Source of the DNA: Streptomyces sp. NBC_00442 | GTDB taxonomy: Bacteria > Actinomycetota > Actinomycetes > Streptomycetales > Streptomycetaceae | Direction of reading: 5' to 3' | Assembly (NCBI RefSeq): GCF_036014195.1 | Contig: NZ_CP107918.1 | Location: 5,456,001 to 5,520,000 of the forward strand | Length of the DNA: 64,000 nucleotides | The notes under the pieces: model-generated | What the model was told of the DNA's origin: nothing | Seen by the model: the letters and a program-made list of their open reading frames with translations, nothing else | Databases searched by the model: none | Position numbers and translations under genes: made by a program | Shown here: positions 24,020 to 30,603 of the stretch, one piece after another | Numbering within the stretch: the first letter of the stretch is position 1 | Layout of the letters: each line of letters starts with the position of its first letter

Positions 24020-25050
24020 CAGTTGTAGCCCTCCCCGCCCCGCCCGACGTCTCCGTCGGGGTCCTGTTGCGCGGGTGTTGCGCCCGGCGGGGCGGGGCGT
24101 TTTTTGGCGCGGGACAATACGGCCCGGACCTGGTTCTGTCCGACGTCCAGACGGTGGCGCAGAGCCACGCCCTTGACGATGTCCGCTGCGGGCGCAGCAG
24201 GGCCGAGCAACACCGCAACATCGAGGATCGCGTCGGCCTTGGTCAGCGCGGGCCGTTCCTCTGTGACCTGCGGCGCAACAGGTGCTGCGCCCTGTTGCGC
24301 CTCCCGTTCCACGGTCACTTCGGCGGGGCGGAAGCCGAGCACGAGCGCCACCTGTACGGCGTCGACGATCACGCCGTAGGAGATCAGCTGTGAGGCCAGT
24401 TCGGCCGGCGGCAGCGCGGGTTGCGCCTCGTGGGCGATACGGATCGCCTCGGCCGGATCCATCTCCGCGAAGCGTCGTCGCAGCACTGCTGTAGCCGACC
24501 TGTCCTTGCTGTCCGCAGCGGGTGTTGCGCCCGTGTTGCGGGCCGCGTGCTCGATGTGGTCGACGGCCCGCTGCTTGACGCTGCGCCCTGCGCGTGCCGG
24601 GGCGAGGAGCCAGACCCAGCCGCCGAACGCTGGCGGCCGGAACGGGATCTCGCCGCGTTCGACACGCGCCCGGTAGCGAGCGGCGGACCAGGCGAGGCCG
24701 GACGGCAGGAGCAGTGCCAGGGTGGGGCTGGAGAAGAGGATCGCGGCGGGCACGACGGGCATGTGGGCGTCGAGGAGCCGGGCGTGGGTGGTGTTGAGGT
24801 AGCAGGAGACGCTGGCCATGACGAGAGTGCCGAGTACGGCGCCGATCGCGGCACGGCCTTCCTGCACGGCGACGGAGGCGAGGTACATGCAGGCGATGGC
24901 TGCGCCGTCGAACACGGCGACCGCGCCGTAGGCGAACAGTGCCGGGACGCCGTAGGTGTCGTGCGCGACGACGTACAGGGACCAGCCGGTCATGGCGAGA
25001 GCGGCGATGGAAACAGCGCTGATGGAGACGCGCCAGGCGTTGCGGTTCAT
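24019..25050 (-). CDS. DUF2637 membrane protein (Spd/transfer-associated)
   Basis: A 343-aa protein. Four membrane segments lie at about residues 8-29, 34-58, 66-84 and 97-118, typical of DUF2637 as found in Streptomyces plasmids, integrative elements and some phages. The cytoplasmic part of about 220 residues includes a helical AVLRRRFAEMDPAEAIRIAHE region and a C-terminal DVAVLLGPAAPAADIVKGVALRHRLDVGQNQVRAVLSRAKK segment that looks like a winged helix. It is the largest gene of the membrane operon. The family role is unknown; association with conjugative spread is established only by gene context. Confidence 0.8.
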   Translation of the reverse strand: MNRNAWRVSISAVSIAALAMTGWSLYVVAHDTYGVPALFAYGAVAVFDGAAIACMYLASVAVQEGRAAIGAVLGTLVMASVSCYLNTTHARLLDAHMPVVPAAILFSSPTLALLLPSGLAWSAARYRARVERGEIPFRPPAFGGWVWLLAPARAGRSVKQRAVDHIEHAARNTGATPAADSKDRSATAVLRRRFAEMDPAEAIRIAHEAQPALPPAELASQLISYGVIVDAVQVALVLGFRPAEVTVEREAQQGAAPVAPQVTEERPALTKADAILDVAVLLGPAAPAADIVKGVALRHRLDVGQNQVRAVLSRAKKRPAPPGATPAQQDPDGDVGRGGEGYN

Positions 25051-25117
25051 GTGAAGGCCCGTCCAAGGGGGTGGCCGGGCCGCGCGCTGGGGGCGTCGCG
25101 GCCCGGCCGGCTGGTGG

Positions 25118-25294
25118 TCAGCTGGGCTGTTCGGCGTATGCGGCAGCGTTGGTGAACGCGTCGCGGGCGGCGTCGCGCCAGAGGCCGACGGTCCAGCGGT
25201 CGGGCTGGGTCTGGAGTTCCTGGACGCGGTGCACGAGCGCTTCGCCGCGCGCTTGCTCCTCGTAGGCGAGGGCGGGGGCGGACTGGCCGTCCAT
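25118..25294 (-). CDS. Hypothetical 58-aa protein
   Basis: A small helix-rich protein (MDGQSAPALAYEEQARGEALVHRVQ) ending AAAYAEQPS. It lies two bases after the small zinc protein gene and 67 bases before the DUF2637 gene. No motif recognised. Confidence 0.6.
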   Translation of the reverse strand: MDGQSAPALAYEEQARGEALVHRVQELQTQPDRWTVGLWRDAARDAFTNAAAYAEQPS

Positions 25295-25296
25295 GG

Positions 25297-25518
25297 TCAC
25301 CACTCCCCGAACGTGCACACGGGCCCGCAGACCCGACGCTGGTGCGGGCCGCCCGGCGCAAAGTGCGCACGGTGCGCGGCGTCGCGCTGCTCCTGGTCGC
25401 GGCGCGTCTTGTCGGCCTGCCAGGACACGGGCTTGGCGCCGCGGGCGAGCTCCTCGCAGCGCGGGCAGTGGTCGACGAGGCGGCCGAAGCTGCCCTTGTG
25501 GGTGTGCTTCGTCGTCAT
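25297..25518 (-). CDS. Conserved small zinc-binding-like protein
   Basis: A 73-aa protein (MTTKHTHKGSFGRLVDHCPRCEELARGAKP) with a CPRC pair and a C-terminal HQRRVCGPVCTFGEW, giving four cysteines that could hold zinc. Very similar small proteins are encoded in Streptomyces integrative elements and phages next to replication or spread genes. Overlaps the upstream gene by four bases. Confidence 0.75.
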   Translation of the reverse strand: MTTKHTHKGSFGRLVDHCPRCEELARGAKPVSWQADKTRRDQEQRDAAHRAHFAPGGPHQRRVCGPVCTFGEW

Positions 25519-25865
25519 GCCGCACCGCCCGCCGCGCGCCGCAGGATCAGCGCGTACTCGCCGCGCGTGATCGGCGTGCCGTCGGTGATGCGCGGCATGT
25601 GGCGCAGCACCTCGCGCTCGACATCGTCGGCGCGGGTCGAGCGGAAGCCGTGGGCCTCGGTGGCGTAGCGCAGGGCGAGGGCCAGGCGGCTCGGCTCGCG
25701 CATGGCGCCGGCGGGGCGCACGGCGGAGATTCGGTCGGCGATGGCCGTCAGGACGGCGCGGGCGTCGACGCTGGGGCTGGTGGCCTGACGCAGCGCTTCG
25801 TCCTGCTGAGTGGGGTGCTGCTGGGCGCTATCGGTACTGCGCAAAGCGCCAGTACGATCGTTCAT
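25515..25865 (-). CDS. First gene of the Spd-like operon, hypothetical
   Basis: A 116-aa protein starting MNDRTGALRSTDSAQQ with an AGGAGG site. The C-terminal half (VLTAIADRISAV...RLALALRYATEAHGFRSTRADDVEREVLRHMPRITDG) is helical. Its first codons contain an operator-like dyad (25834-25855). Its untranslated leader would contain the three hairpins at 25901-26011. No function recognised. Confidence 0.65.
   Translation of the reverse strand: MNDRTGALRSTDSAQQHPTQQDEALRQATSPSVDARAVLTAIADRISAVRPAGAMREPSRLALALRYATEAHGFRSTRADDVEREVLRHMPRITDGTPITRGEYALILRRAAGGAA
25834..25855. promoter_or_regulatory. Operator-like dyad A
   Basis: GTACTG-N10-CAGTAC. The right-hand 14 bases, read on the minus strand as GTACTGGCGCTTTG, are identical to bases 26037-26050 in dyad B, so the two sites face each other across the divergent intergenic region. 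It overlaps the first codons of the 25515-25865 gene. Likely bound by one regulator, possibly the 89-aa HTH protein encoded to the right. Confidence 0.5.
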
Positions 25866-25900
25866 GGCTGTTCCTCCTGGTGATGCAGGTGGACGGCTGG

Positions 25901-26011
25901 CCCGGCCCGATGTGTCACCACCGGGCCGGGGTTGAGGCGGGGCCTGGTGTGTCACCACCGGGCCCCGCCGTTGTTCAGCCCCGGCCTGTTGTGTCACCAA
26001 CGGCCGGGGCT
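25901..26011 (-). repeat. Three tandem hairpins with identical loop motif
   Basis: Three inverted repeats lie at 25901-25930, 25936-25969 and 25977-26011, with 9-, 9- and 10-bp perfect stems of different sequence. Each loop contains the same 10-mer TGTGTCACCA (at 25911, 25948 and 25990), read as TGGTGACACA in minus-strand RNA. Stems that differ but all pair, with a fixed loop, suggest selection for structure. On the minus strand they would form the 5' leader of the membrane-gene operon. As DNA they could be protein-binding cruciform or iteron sites. Confidence 0.75.
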
Positions 26012-26034
26012 TCGTGCTGTGTTGAGACTAGAAC

Positions 26035-26060
26035 GAGTACTGGCGCTTTGACAAGTACTC
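26035..26060. promoter_or_regulatory. Operator-like dyad B with promoter elements
   Basis: GAGTACT-N12-AGTACTC. It shares 14 bases with dyad A and covers a TTGACA (26048-26053) on the plus strand. On the minus strand TTGTCA followed 17 bases later by CTAGTC could form the operon promoter. The site lies just before the plus-strand regulator gene, so autoregulation and control of the divergent operon are likely. Confidence 0.45.
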
Positions 26061-26075
26061 TGGAAGGGTGGTGCC

Positions 26076-26345
26076 ATGCCAGACGCCGACGAGAAGGGGG
26101 GCTACCCCGAGATGGTGACCTTCACTGAGATCGCCAAGCGGCTCAACGCCGGCGAATACCTGGCACGGCCGATCACCCGCCAGGGCGTGCGGTACATCGC
26201 CGACCACGACCCGTCCTGGCCCGTCCCCCGCGAGAACTGGTTGCGGATCGGCAACGCCTGGGCCGTCCCCTGGGGCCCCATCGAGATGTTCTTCCGATCC
26301 CGCACCACCCGCGGCAGAGGCCCGAACAAGCCAGCCGCTGAATAG
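26076..26345 (+). CDS. Small HTH-type regulator, divergent to the Spd-like operon
   Basis: An 89-aa protein with GGAAGGG seven bases before the ATG. MVTFTEIAKRLNAGEYLARPITRQGVRYIADHDPSWPVP matches a compact helix-turn-helix of the type that reads a 'T..EIA..L' recognition helix. WLRIGNAWAVPWGPIEMFF is the C-terminal wing region seen in such small regulators of Streptomyces mobile elements. It is the only plus-strand gene between DUF4429 and the repressor. It probably binds the dyads upstream. Confidence 0.75.
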   Translation: MPDADEKGGYPEMVTFTEIAKRLNAGEYLARPITRQGVRYIADHDPSWPVPRENWLRIGNAWAVPWGPIEMFFRSRTTRGRGPNKPAAE

Positions 26346-26352
26346 CCCCCTG

Positions 26353-26389
26353 GCGCGGCGCCCCCGACATCAGGTCGGGGGCGCCGCGC
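26353..26389. terminator. Bidirectional terminator
   Basis: A perfect 16-bp GC-rich stem with a 5-base loop sits between the stop of the plus-strand regulator (26345) and the stop of the minus-strand early operon (26392). It fits a bidirectional terminator for the two convergent transcripts. Confidence 0.8.
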
Positions 26390-26391
26390 TG

Positions 26392-27069
26392 TCAGCTCGC
26401 CATCGCTATCCGTGCGGCGAGCGCGAGGTCATCGCGGGTGAACAGGGAGGCGCAGGCGCCGCACTCCGTGTACGCCTCCCAGTCGCGCTTGCGCAGGGCG
26501 AGCGAGTCGCAGCGGGGGCACGGCTGATCAACGGGCCGGACCCTGGGGCGGAGCTGGGTGATGCCTCGAACGGCGCGCATCATCGAGTAGAGCTCATCGC
26601 GCATCTCCCCCACCCAAGGCTGTATCGCAGCCCAGCCGAGGTGAGGTTCGAGCCAGCCGGCGAGAGCTTCCTCCGTGCGGATCCGGGGACCGTGAACGTG
26701 CCGCTCCTCGGTGATGAGCTGCACCCAGCCGCCGAGAGTCCCGCTGATCGGGATATCGCCGTGCTGGTCGCCGTCAGCGTCCCAGACAGCTTCGAGTGCC
26801 GCCGGGCCGACGAGATTCAGCGTGTCGAGCCGGCCGGGCAGGGGCGGGGTGCGGGTGCCGGTGCGGCCCTGGTCGCCGGTGACCTCGCGCAGCATGCTGC
26901 CGTGGCGCAGGACGATGAGCTGCTGCGGGAGCTCGGTGAGCCAGCCGGACATCTGCCGCACGCAGGGATCACAGAGCAGCTGGCGGGTGGCGAGTTCGTG
27001 GGCGCGAAGTTCGCCGGTACAGGTGGCGGCGACGCAAGGGCGAGCGATGTCGTTCACGGCGGGCTCCAT
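26392..27069 (-). CDS. Conserved actinophage zinc-ribbon protein
   Basis: A 225-aa protein with two cysteine clusters: N-terminal CVAATC...CDPC (residues about 11-36) and C-terminal CPRC...CGAC (about 186-206). The middle includes MSGWLTELPQQLIVLRHGS and RLDTLNLVGPAALEAVWD. Proteins of this plan are frequent in Streptomyces phage early regions. It is the last gene of the early operon before the terminator. Function unknown; nucleic-acid or protein binding through zinc ribbons is likely. Confidence 0.8.
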   Translation of the reverse strand: MEPAVNDIARPCVAATCTGELRAHELATRQLLCDPCVRQMSGWLTELPQQLIVLRHGSMLREVTGDQGRTGTRTPPLPGRLDTLNLVGPAALEAVWDADGDQHGDIPISGTLGGWVQLITEERHVHGPRIRTEEALAGWLEPHLGWAAIQPWVGEMRDELYSMMRAVRGITQLRPRVRPVDQPCPRCDSLALRKRDWEAYTECGACASLFTRDDLALAARIAMAS

Positions 27070-27080
27070 GGTGCGGTGGG

Positions 27081-27296
27081 TCAGGGGGTGACGGTGTGGC
27101 CGATGGCGCGGAGGTTGAGCACTTCGGCTTCGTCGTCGAGGAGGCAGGCCGCTGCGTCGGCGTCGAGGCCGGTGGCGGCGATCGTGACGGCGCAGTGCTC
27201 CAGGAGGGCGACGACGGCCGCGCAGCTGATGTAGGGCTGGCCGTCCTGGGCGGCGGCGAGCGGCAGGAACATCGCGAGGCTGACGCGGTCGGTCAC
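27081..27296 (-). CDS. Hypothetical 71-aa protein
   Basis: Starts at GTG (MTDRVSLAMFLPLAAAQDGQ) in a GTGA overlap with the upstream gene. Helical, with AVVALLEHCAVTIAATGLDADAA. No recognised domain. Confidence 0.65.
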   Translation of the reverse strand: MTDRVSLAMFLPLAAAQDGQPYISCAAVVALLEHCAVTIAATGLDADAAACLLDDEAEVLNLRAIGHTVTP

Positions 27297-27622
27297 GACG
27301 TCTCCTGGTCGACCTCGTCGGCCCAGTTGGCGAGTTGCTGGCCCAGGTATCGCGCTTGGGCGGGGTTGAGCAGGACTGCGGGGTCGTCGCTGGCGTCGAT
27401 GGAGAGGCGCAGCCACGGCCAGGGGATGCCGTCTTCGGGCTGGTCGTCGCGTCCGTCGCGGGTGATGTGCGAGGGGATGAGCGCGAGGCCGATGTTGCCG
27501 CCGCGCGGATCGTCCTTGTCGGGCAGGACGTGTGAGCCCTGGTAGATCCACGGCATGCCCAGGTCTTCCGGGTCGCCGTCTCCGTCGCCGCCGATGCCTT
27601 CAATGGTTGCGTAGATGCTCAC
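27293..27622 (-). CDS. Conserved actinophage protein, 109 aa
   Basis: Begins MSIYATIEGIGGDGDGDPEDL and contains MPWIYQGSHVLPDKDDPRGG, ITRDGRDDQPEDG and PWPWLRLSIDAS...VLLNPAQARYLGQQLANWAD. This layout recurs in Streptomyces phages and mobile elements. It is probably a single beta-sandwich-like domain. Function unknown. Coupled on both sides by overlaps. Confidence 0.75.
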   Translation of the reverse strand: MSIYATIEGIGGDGDGDPEDLGMPWIYQGSHVLPDKDDPRGGNIGLALIPSHITRDGRDDQPEDGIPWPWLRLSIDASDDPAVLLNPAQARYLGQQLANWADEVDQETS

Positions 27623-27813
27623 AGCGTCTCCTCGGGCAGCATCAGGTCGGTGATGGTGTCGGGCCAGTCGCGGTAGGCGGGCCGACGGGTGGCGGGCCAG
27701 GGTGCGCCGTGCGCGCCGAGCCCGGAGTGGTAGCCGGGGCAGTCGACGTGGGCCTCCTCGGCCGGGGCGTGAAGGTCGAGCCAGGCCTGCTTGTTGGGGT
27801 CGAGGGCGGTCAC
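27619..27813 (-). CDS. Hypothetical 64-aa protein
   Basis: MTALDPNKQAWLDLHAPAEEAHVDCPGYHSG, with one HVDCPGYH segment that could bind metal together with other residues. Overlaps its neighbours by four bases at each end, so it is translated as part of the operon. Confidence 0.6.
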   Translation of the reverse strand: MTALDPNKQAWLDLHAPAEEAHVDCPGYHSGLGAHGAPWPATRRPAYRDWPDTITDLMLPEETL

Positions 27814-28034
27814 GGCTGCTCCAGGACGTAGCCGGTGCGGCGGGGCTTGCCGTCGCGGGTGAGCGGCGAGTCGTGGAAGGCAGTCGCGAGGATCGAGCGG
27901 GGCCGCTTGCCGGTGACGGCATCCACCACGTCGACGCGATTGGAGCCGGGAAGGCAGGCGGCGACGGAGACACGGATCGGCGGGATGTCTCGCGGATCGC
28001 AGGAGCGGTAGATCTGTCCGGGCTCGATGGTCAT
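27810..28034 (-). CDS. Hypothetical 74-aa protein
   Basis: MTIEPGQIYRSCDPRDIPPIRVSV, with GGAAGGAA upstream. The pattern 'PGQIYRSCDPRD...RVDVVDAVTGKRPRSI' is a small beta-barrel-like layout seen in Streptomyces phage proteins. No known activity. A 73-base gap separates it from the upstream gene. Confidence 0.65.
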   Translation of the reverse strand: MTIEPGQIYRSCDPRDIPPIRVSVAACLPGSNRVDVVDAVTGKRPRSILATAFHDSPLTRDGKPRRTGYVLEQP

Positions 28035-28107
28035 GTCGGTTCCTTCCGGGCGGGGTTGGGGTGGCGGGGCGCCTGCGTAGCCCTGAGAGCCGCGCAGAGC
28101 GCCCGAT

Positions 28108-28509
28108 TTAGCGGATTACCTGATTGGCGCGTTCGGGCGCGAGAGGGGCCTTCAGAGGCTTTCCTGGGGCCGCTTTGCGGCTCATCGGGGCTGCCGGTGC
28201 ACGCTCGAACGCCTTCCCGGTGGTCTTGATCTCCGCGTGGAGCGCCAGGTTGAGGTCGAACAGGGGCACGGTCCGGGCGTCCCGCCGGTCCGCCGAGTCG
28301 GCCAGCGCGGCGACGGCCCTCAAGCGCGCCTCCGCGTCCCGGCCCCGGCGAACCTGGCAGCCCAGGCGCTCGCCGGTCACCGCCCGGCTGCGCACCAGGT
28401 GTCCGATCCCGGCGCGCAGCCGGCCCGCCTCCGCCGCGGTCAACGGCCCCCGCTCGGCGCGGTCGACGAGGATCAGCAGCTGCGCCACCGTCGGCGGCCG
28501 GCCGGTCAC
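28108..28509 (-). CDS. Conserved actinophage helical protein, 133 aa
   Basis: A GTG start in a GTGA overlap. The N-terminus MTGRPPTVAQLLILVDRAERGPLTAAEAGRLRAGI is a common opening of Streptomyces phage coiled-coil proteins. The remainder is Arg/Ala-rich with ALADSADRRDARTVPLFDLN and a basic Pro-rich tail. Function unknown. Confidence 0.65.
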   Translation of the reverse strand: MTGRPPTVAQLLILVDRAERGPLTAAEAGRLRAGIGHLVRSRAVTGERLGCQVRRGRDAEARLRAVAALADSADRRDARTVPLFDLNLALHAEIKTTGKAFERAPAAPMSRKAAPGKPLKAPLAPERANQVIR

Positions 28510-28682
28510 CCCCGCCTCCCGGCGACGATCCGCCCGGCCGGGTCGAGGTGCCCGTCGGCGGTGGCGAGGAGCCGTAGCGCGCGGGCCAGGACGTCGGCCG
28601 GGGACTCGTAGCGGTAGCAGCGGCGCAGGACCTCCGCCGTCGCCGCCTTCAGCGTCGGATGCATCGGACGCGGGGCGGTCAC
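28506..28682 (-). CDS. Hypothetical 58-aa protein
   Basis: A GTG-started small gene (MTAPRPMHPTLKAATAEVLRR) that overlaps both neighbours by four bases. Helical, with RALRLLATADGHLDPAGRIVAGRR. Support comes from codon bias and coupling. No domain recognised. Confidence 0.55.
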   Translation of the reverse strand: MTAPRPMHPTLKAATAEVLRRCYRYESPADVLARALRLLATADGHLDPAGRIVAGRRG

Positions 28683-28918
28683 GGCTGGCTCCCGTTGATC
28701 AGGCGGGCGACGGCCAGGGCGTGGCGCAAGTCCTCGGGCATGGCGGCGTCCTCGCGGACCTCGATGTCAGTCCAGCTGTCCAGCCAGTTGGCAAGGGGTT
28801 CCCGTGCCGCCACGAGTCCAGCAATAGCCGGGGTGGCGGTCATGGCGCCGACGAATCGGGTGCTGCGCAGCTTCTGGGCCGCAGCCGTGAGATCGGCAAC
28901 GGGGCTGGTGTCGGTCAT
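28679..28918 (-). CDS. Hypothetical 79-aa protein
   Basis: MTDTSPVADLTAAAQKLRSTRFVGAMTATPAIAGLVAAREPLANWLDSW. This layout ('LRS..F....T...A..VA.REPLA.WLD') is common in Streptomyces phages. All-helical, no known activity. Coupled to the MazG-like gene by a four-base overlap. Confidence 0.7.
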   Translation of the reverse strand: MTDTSPVADLTAAAQKLRSTRFVGAMTATPAIAGLVAAREPLANWLDSWTDIEVREDAAMPEDLRHALAVARLINGSQP

Positions 28919-29259
28919 CGCTGCGTCTCCTCGGCGGTGTCGATGAGGCCCGCCGCCCGGTCGGCGATCTTCGCGAGCTTGGCGGTGAGGACGTCCTCGG
29001 GGTTGCCGACGATCGAGGCGAGCGCGACGGCGGCGGTCACGATCACGTCGCAGAGTTCGTCCTGAACGTCCGGGACGATGTGCGTGATCCCCTTGCGCGG
29101 GTTCTGGCCCTGCACCCCAATCCAGGCCTGGGCGACCTCCCCCGCCTCCTCGGTGATCTTCAGTAGGCGCAGGGTGATCTCTGCGTCGCTGCGCCCGTTC
29201 TTCGAGTCGAGCCAATCCACGAGGCTGCGGATCGTGGACCACTGGTCAGTGCTGAGCAT
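28915..29259 (-). CDS. MazG-like nucleotide pyrophosphohydrolase
   Basis: A 114-aa all-alpha NTP pyrophosphohydrolase. Metal-binding acidic residues are in place: EExxE at residues 37-41 (ITEEAGEVAQAW) and ExxD at 68-71 (DVQDELCDVIVTAAVAL). Phage MazG-like enzymes hydrolyse (d)NTPs, and some reduce alarmone levels or remove modified nucleotides. Encoded in the early operon. Confidence 0.88.
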   Translation of the reverse strand: MLSTDQWSTIRSLVDWLDSKNGRSDAEITLRLLKITEEAGEVAQAWIGVQGQNPRKGITHIVPDVQDELCDVIVTAAVALASIVGNPEDVLTAKLAKIADRAAGLIDTAEETQR

Positions 29260-29301
29260 CGGATTCCTCCGGGTCGGGTGGTCGGGGCGGTCAGGCGGGA
29301 C

Positions 29302-29628
29302 TCAGCGGCAGTCGGAGCACGGATCGACGCCGCACAGCGAGTGGTCCCGGCGGATGGCGCGGTCGATGCCCGGAGGGATCGCGTGGTCGACGGCGCGCGC
29401 CATGGCAGGGCGTCGCTCGTCGAAGTAGGCGATCGTGCAGCCTTCGCCGCCGATGAACGTGCGCTTCATGTGGTTGGCCATGCGGCGCCACATCTCGCCC
29501 TGCTCTGGCTTCCCGGCGGCTGTCGCCTCGCGGTGGAAGCGGGACAGTCTGTCGATGTCGTGCTGGATCTTTTCGCGGGCCCAGGCGAGGGCGTCGGGGT
29601 CGTTGTCGAAACGGTTCGGGTCGGTCAT
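29302..29628 (-). CDS. Conserved actinophage protein, 108 aa
   Basis: MTDPNRFDNDPDALAWAREKIQHDIDRLSRFHREATAAGKPEQGEMWRRMANHMKRTF and a C-terminal CGVDPCSDCR. The two halves are a helical hairpin and a short cysteine/aspartate tail. GAGGAG precedes the ATG. Seen often in Streptomyces phage early regions; function unknown. Confidence 0.7.
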   Translation of the reverse strand: MTDPNRFDNDPDALAWAREKIQHDIDRLSRFHREATAAGKPEQGEMWRRMANHMKRTFIGGEGCTIAYFDERRPAMARAVDHAIPPGIDRAIRRDHSLCGVDPCSDCR

Positions 29629-29702
29629 GGGTTTCTCCTCGGTGTGGTGGCGGGTCAGGGGGCTGGCGGGCGGCCACGGCGGTCGTCGTGGCACGGCAGA
29701 GG

Positions 29703-29978
29703 TCAGGCGGCGTCGGCCGGCTCGCGGAGTGCGGCGAGGAGACGTTCGCGGTTGGCCTGCTGCTGCGCCGGACTGAGCGGCACACGGCCAGCAGGTCCAA
29801 GGGCGCGGCCCGTCGGGACGGCTTCGGCGTACAGGCGGCCCAGCAGGTCGGCAGGCGGCATCCGAAGAACCCTGCGGGCCTCGGCGACCGTGTTGCGGTG
29901 GCAGCCCACCCGGAAGGCGACGGACGCATCGGTGTGCCCGGCGCGGATCAGGGCGGCGATGTCGGCGCGAATCTTCAT
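29703..29978 (-). CDS. Helix-turn-helix DNA-binding protein
   Basis: A 91-aa protein. Residues 1-35 (MKIRADIAALIRAGHTDASVAFRVGCHRNTVAEARRVL) make a homeodomain-like HTH of resolvase or sigma-region-4 type. The rest is a helical tail with VPLSPAQQQANRERLLAALRE. It overlaps the zinc protein gene by four bases. Likely a regulator of early genes or an accessory replication factor. Confidence 0.8.
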   Translation of the reverse strand: MKIRADIAALIRAGHTDASVAFRVGCHRNTVAEARRVLRMPPADLLGRLYAEAVPTGRALGPAGRVPLSPAQQQANRERLLAALREPADAA

Positions 29979-30274
29979 GCCGCCACCTGCTCGGCTTCTT
30001 CGTACCGGCGGGCGTGGACCGTGGCCCGCTCCCGTCCGTCCTCGTGGCACGGGACGGTCGGGGTGACTTGGCAGGCGGGGCAGCAGGCCGTGTTCTGCGC
30101 CCAGGCGGACATGCGCTGCGGATGCGGCAGAGCCATCCGCCGCTGATTCGACGGGACTTCGCACGGCTTGTGCGCGCCGACCCCGCAGTGCGGGCACGGG
30201 AGCGAGCGGGCCGGATGATGGCCGGCGCGCAGCTGGTGGCGGATCGAGTCGGGCATCGGGGCCTGGTACTTCAC
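29975..30274 (-). CDS. Phage zinc-finger protein
   Basis: A 99-aa protein starting at GTG with GAGGAGG upstream. It carries CPHCGVGAHKPCEVPSNQRRMALPHPQR and CCPACQVTPTVPCHEDGRER, two treble-clef-like units in which each CxxC is followed by PC and by a histidine-containing basic stretch. This unit is widespread in actinophage proteins and probably binds DNA. Confidence 0.78.
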   Translation of the reverse strand: MKYQAPMPDSIRHQLRAGHHPARSLPCPHCGVGAHKPCEVPSNQRRMALPHPQRMSAWAQNTACCPACQVTPTVPCHEDGRERATVHARRYEEAEQVAA

Positions 30275-30603
30275 GGGTTCCTCCTCAGGTCGGTGCATGG
30301 CTTGCAGCCGCAGGTCTGGCCGGGATCGGCGTCGATCCCGCCGTGGTGCTCGGCGGCGACCACGTGTGCGCGGTACGCCTCCAGGGCGCGCATCCAAGCG
30401 CCGGGCGGCTGCGGAGGCGGCGGGTCCGGCGGCCGGGAGCCGGTCTGCCAAGCGCCGGCCCGGTAGCCGGGTGGCCGCGGCGGAGGGACGGTCGGGGGCT
30501 TCTCGCGGCGGGCCCGGCCCTCGGCGATCTGCTGCCGCAGGAACGCCGCCAGGTCGCCCTGGGCGCGCATCTCCCGGATGTCGTCGCGTCCGACGTCACT
30601 CAC
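30271..30603 (-). CDS. Hypothetical proline-rich protein with C-terminal CxCxxC
   Basis: A 110-aa protein. The N-terminus (MSDVGRDDIREMRAQGDLAAFLRQQIAEGR) is helical, the middle is Pro-rich, and the end is DPGQTCGCKPCTDLRRNP. The start GTG overlaps the 3' end of the loader-like gene. Function unknown. Confidence 0.65.
   Translation of the reverse strand: MSDVGRDDIREMRAQGDLAAFLRQQIAEGRARREKPPTVPPPRPPGYRAGAWQTGSRPPDPPPPQPPGAWMRALEAYRAHVVAAEHHGGIDADPGQTCGCKPCTDLRRNP

Noticed and set aside
25901..26011. Three hairpins as simple tandem terminators
   Set aside because: They lack T-runs, lie directly upstream of a ribosome site, and keep an identical loop, which terminators do not need.
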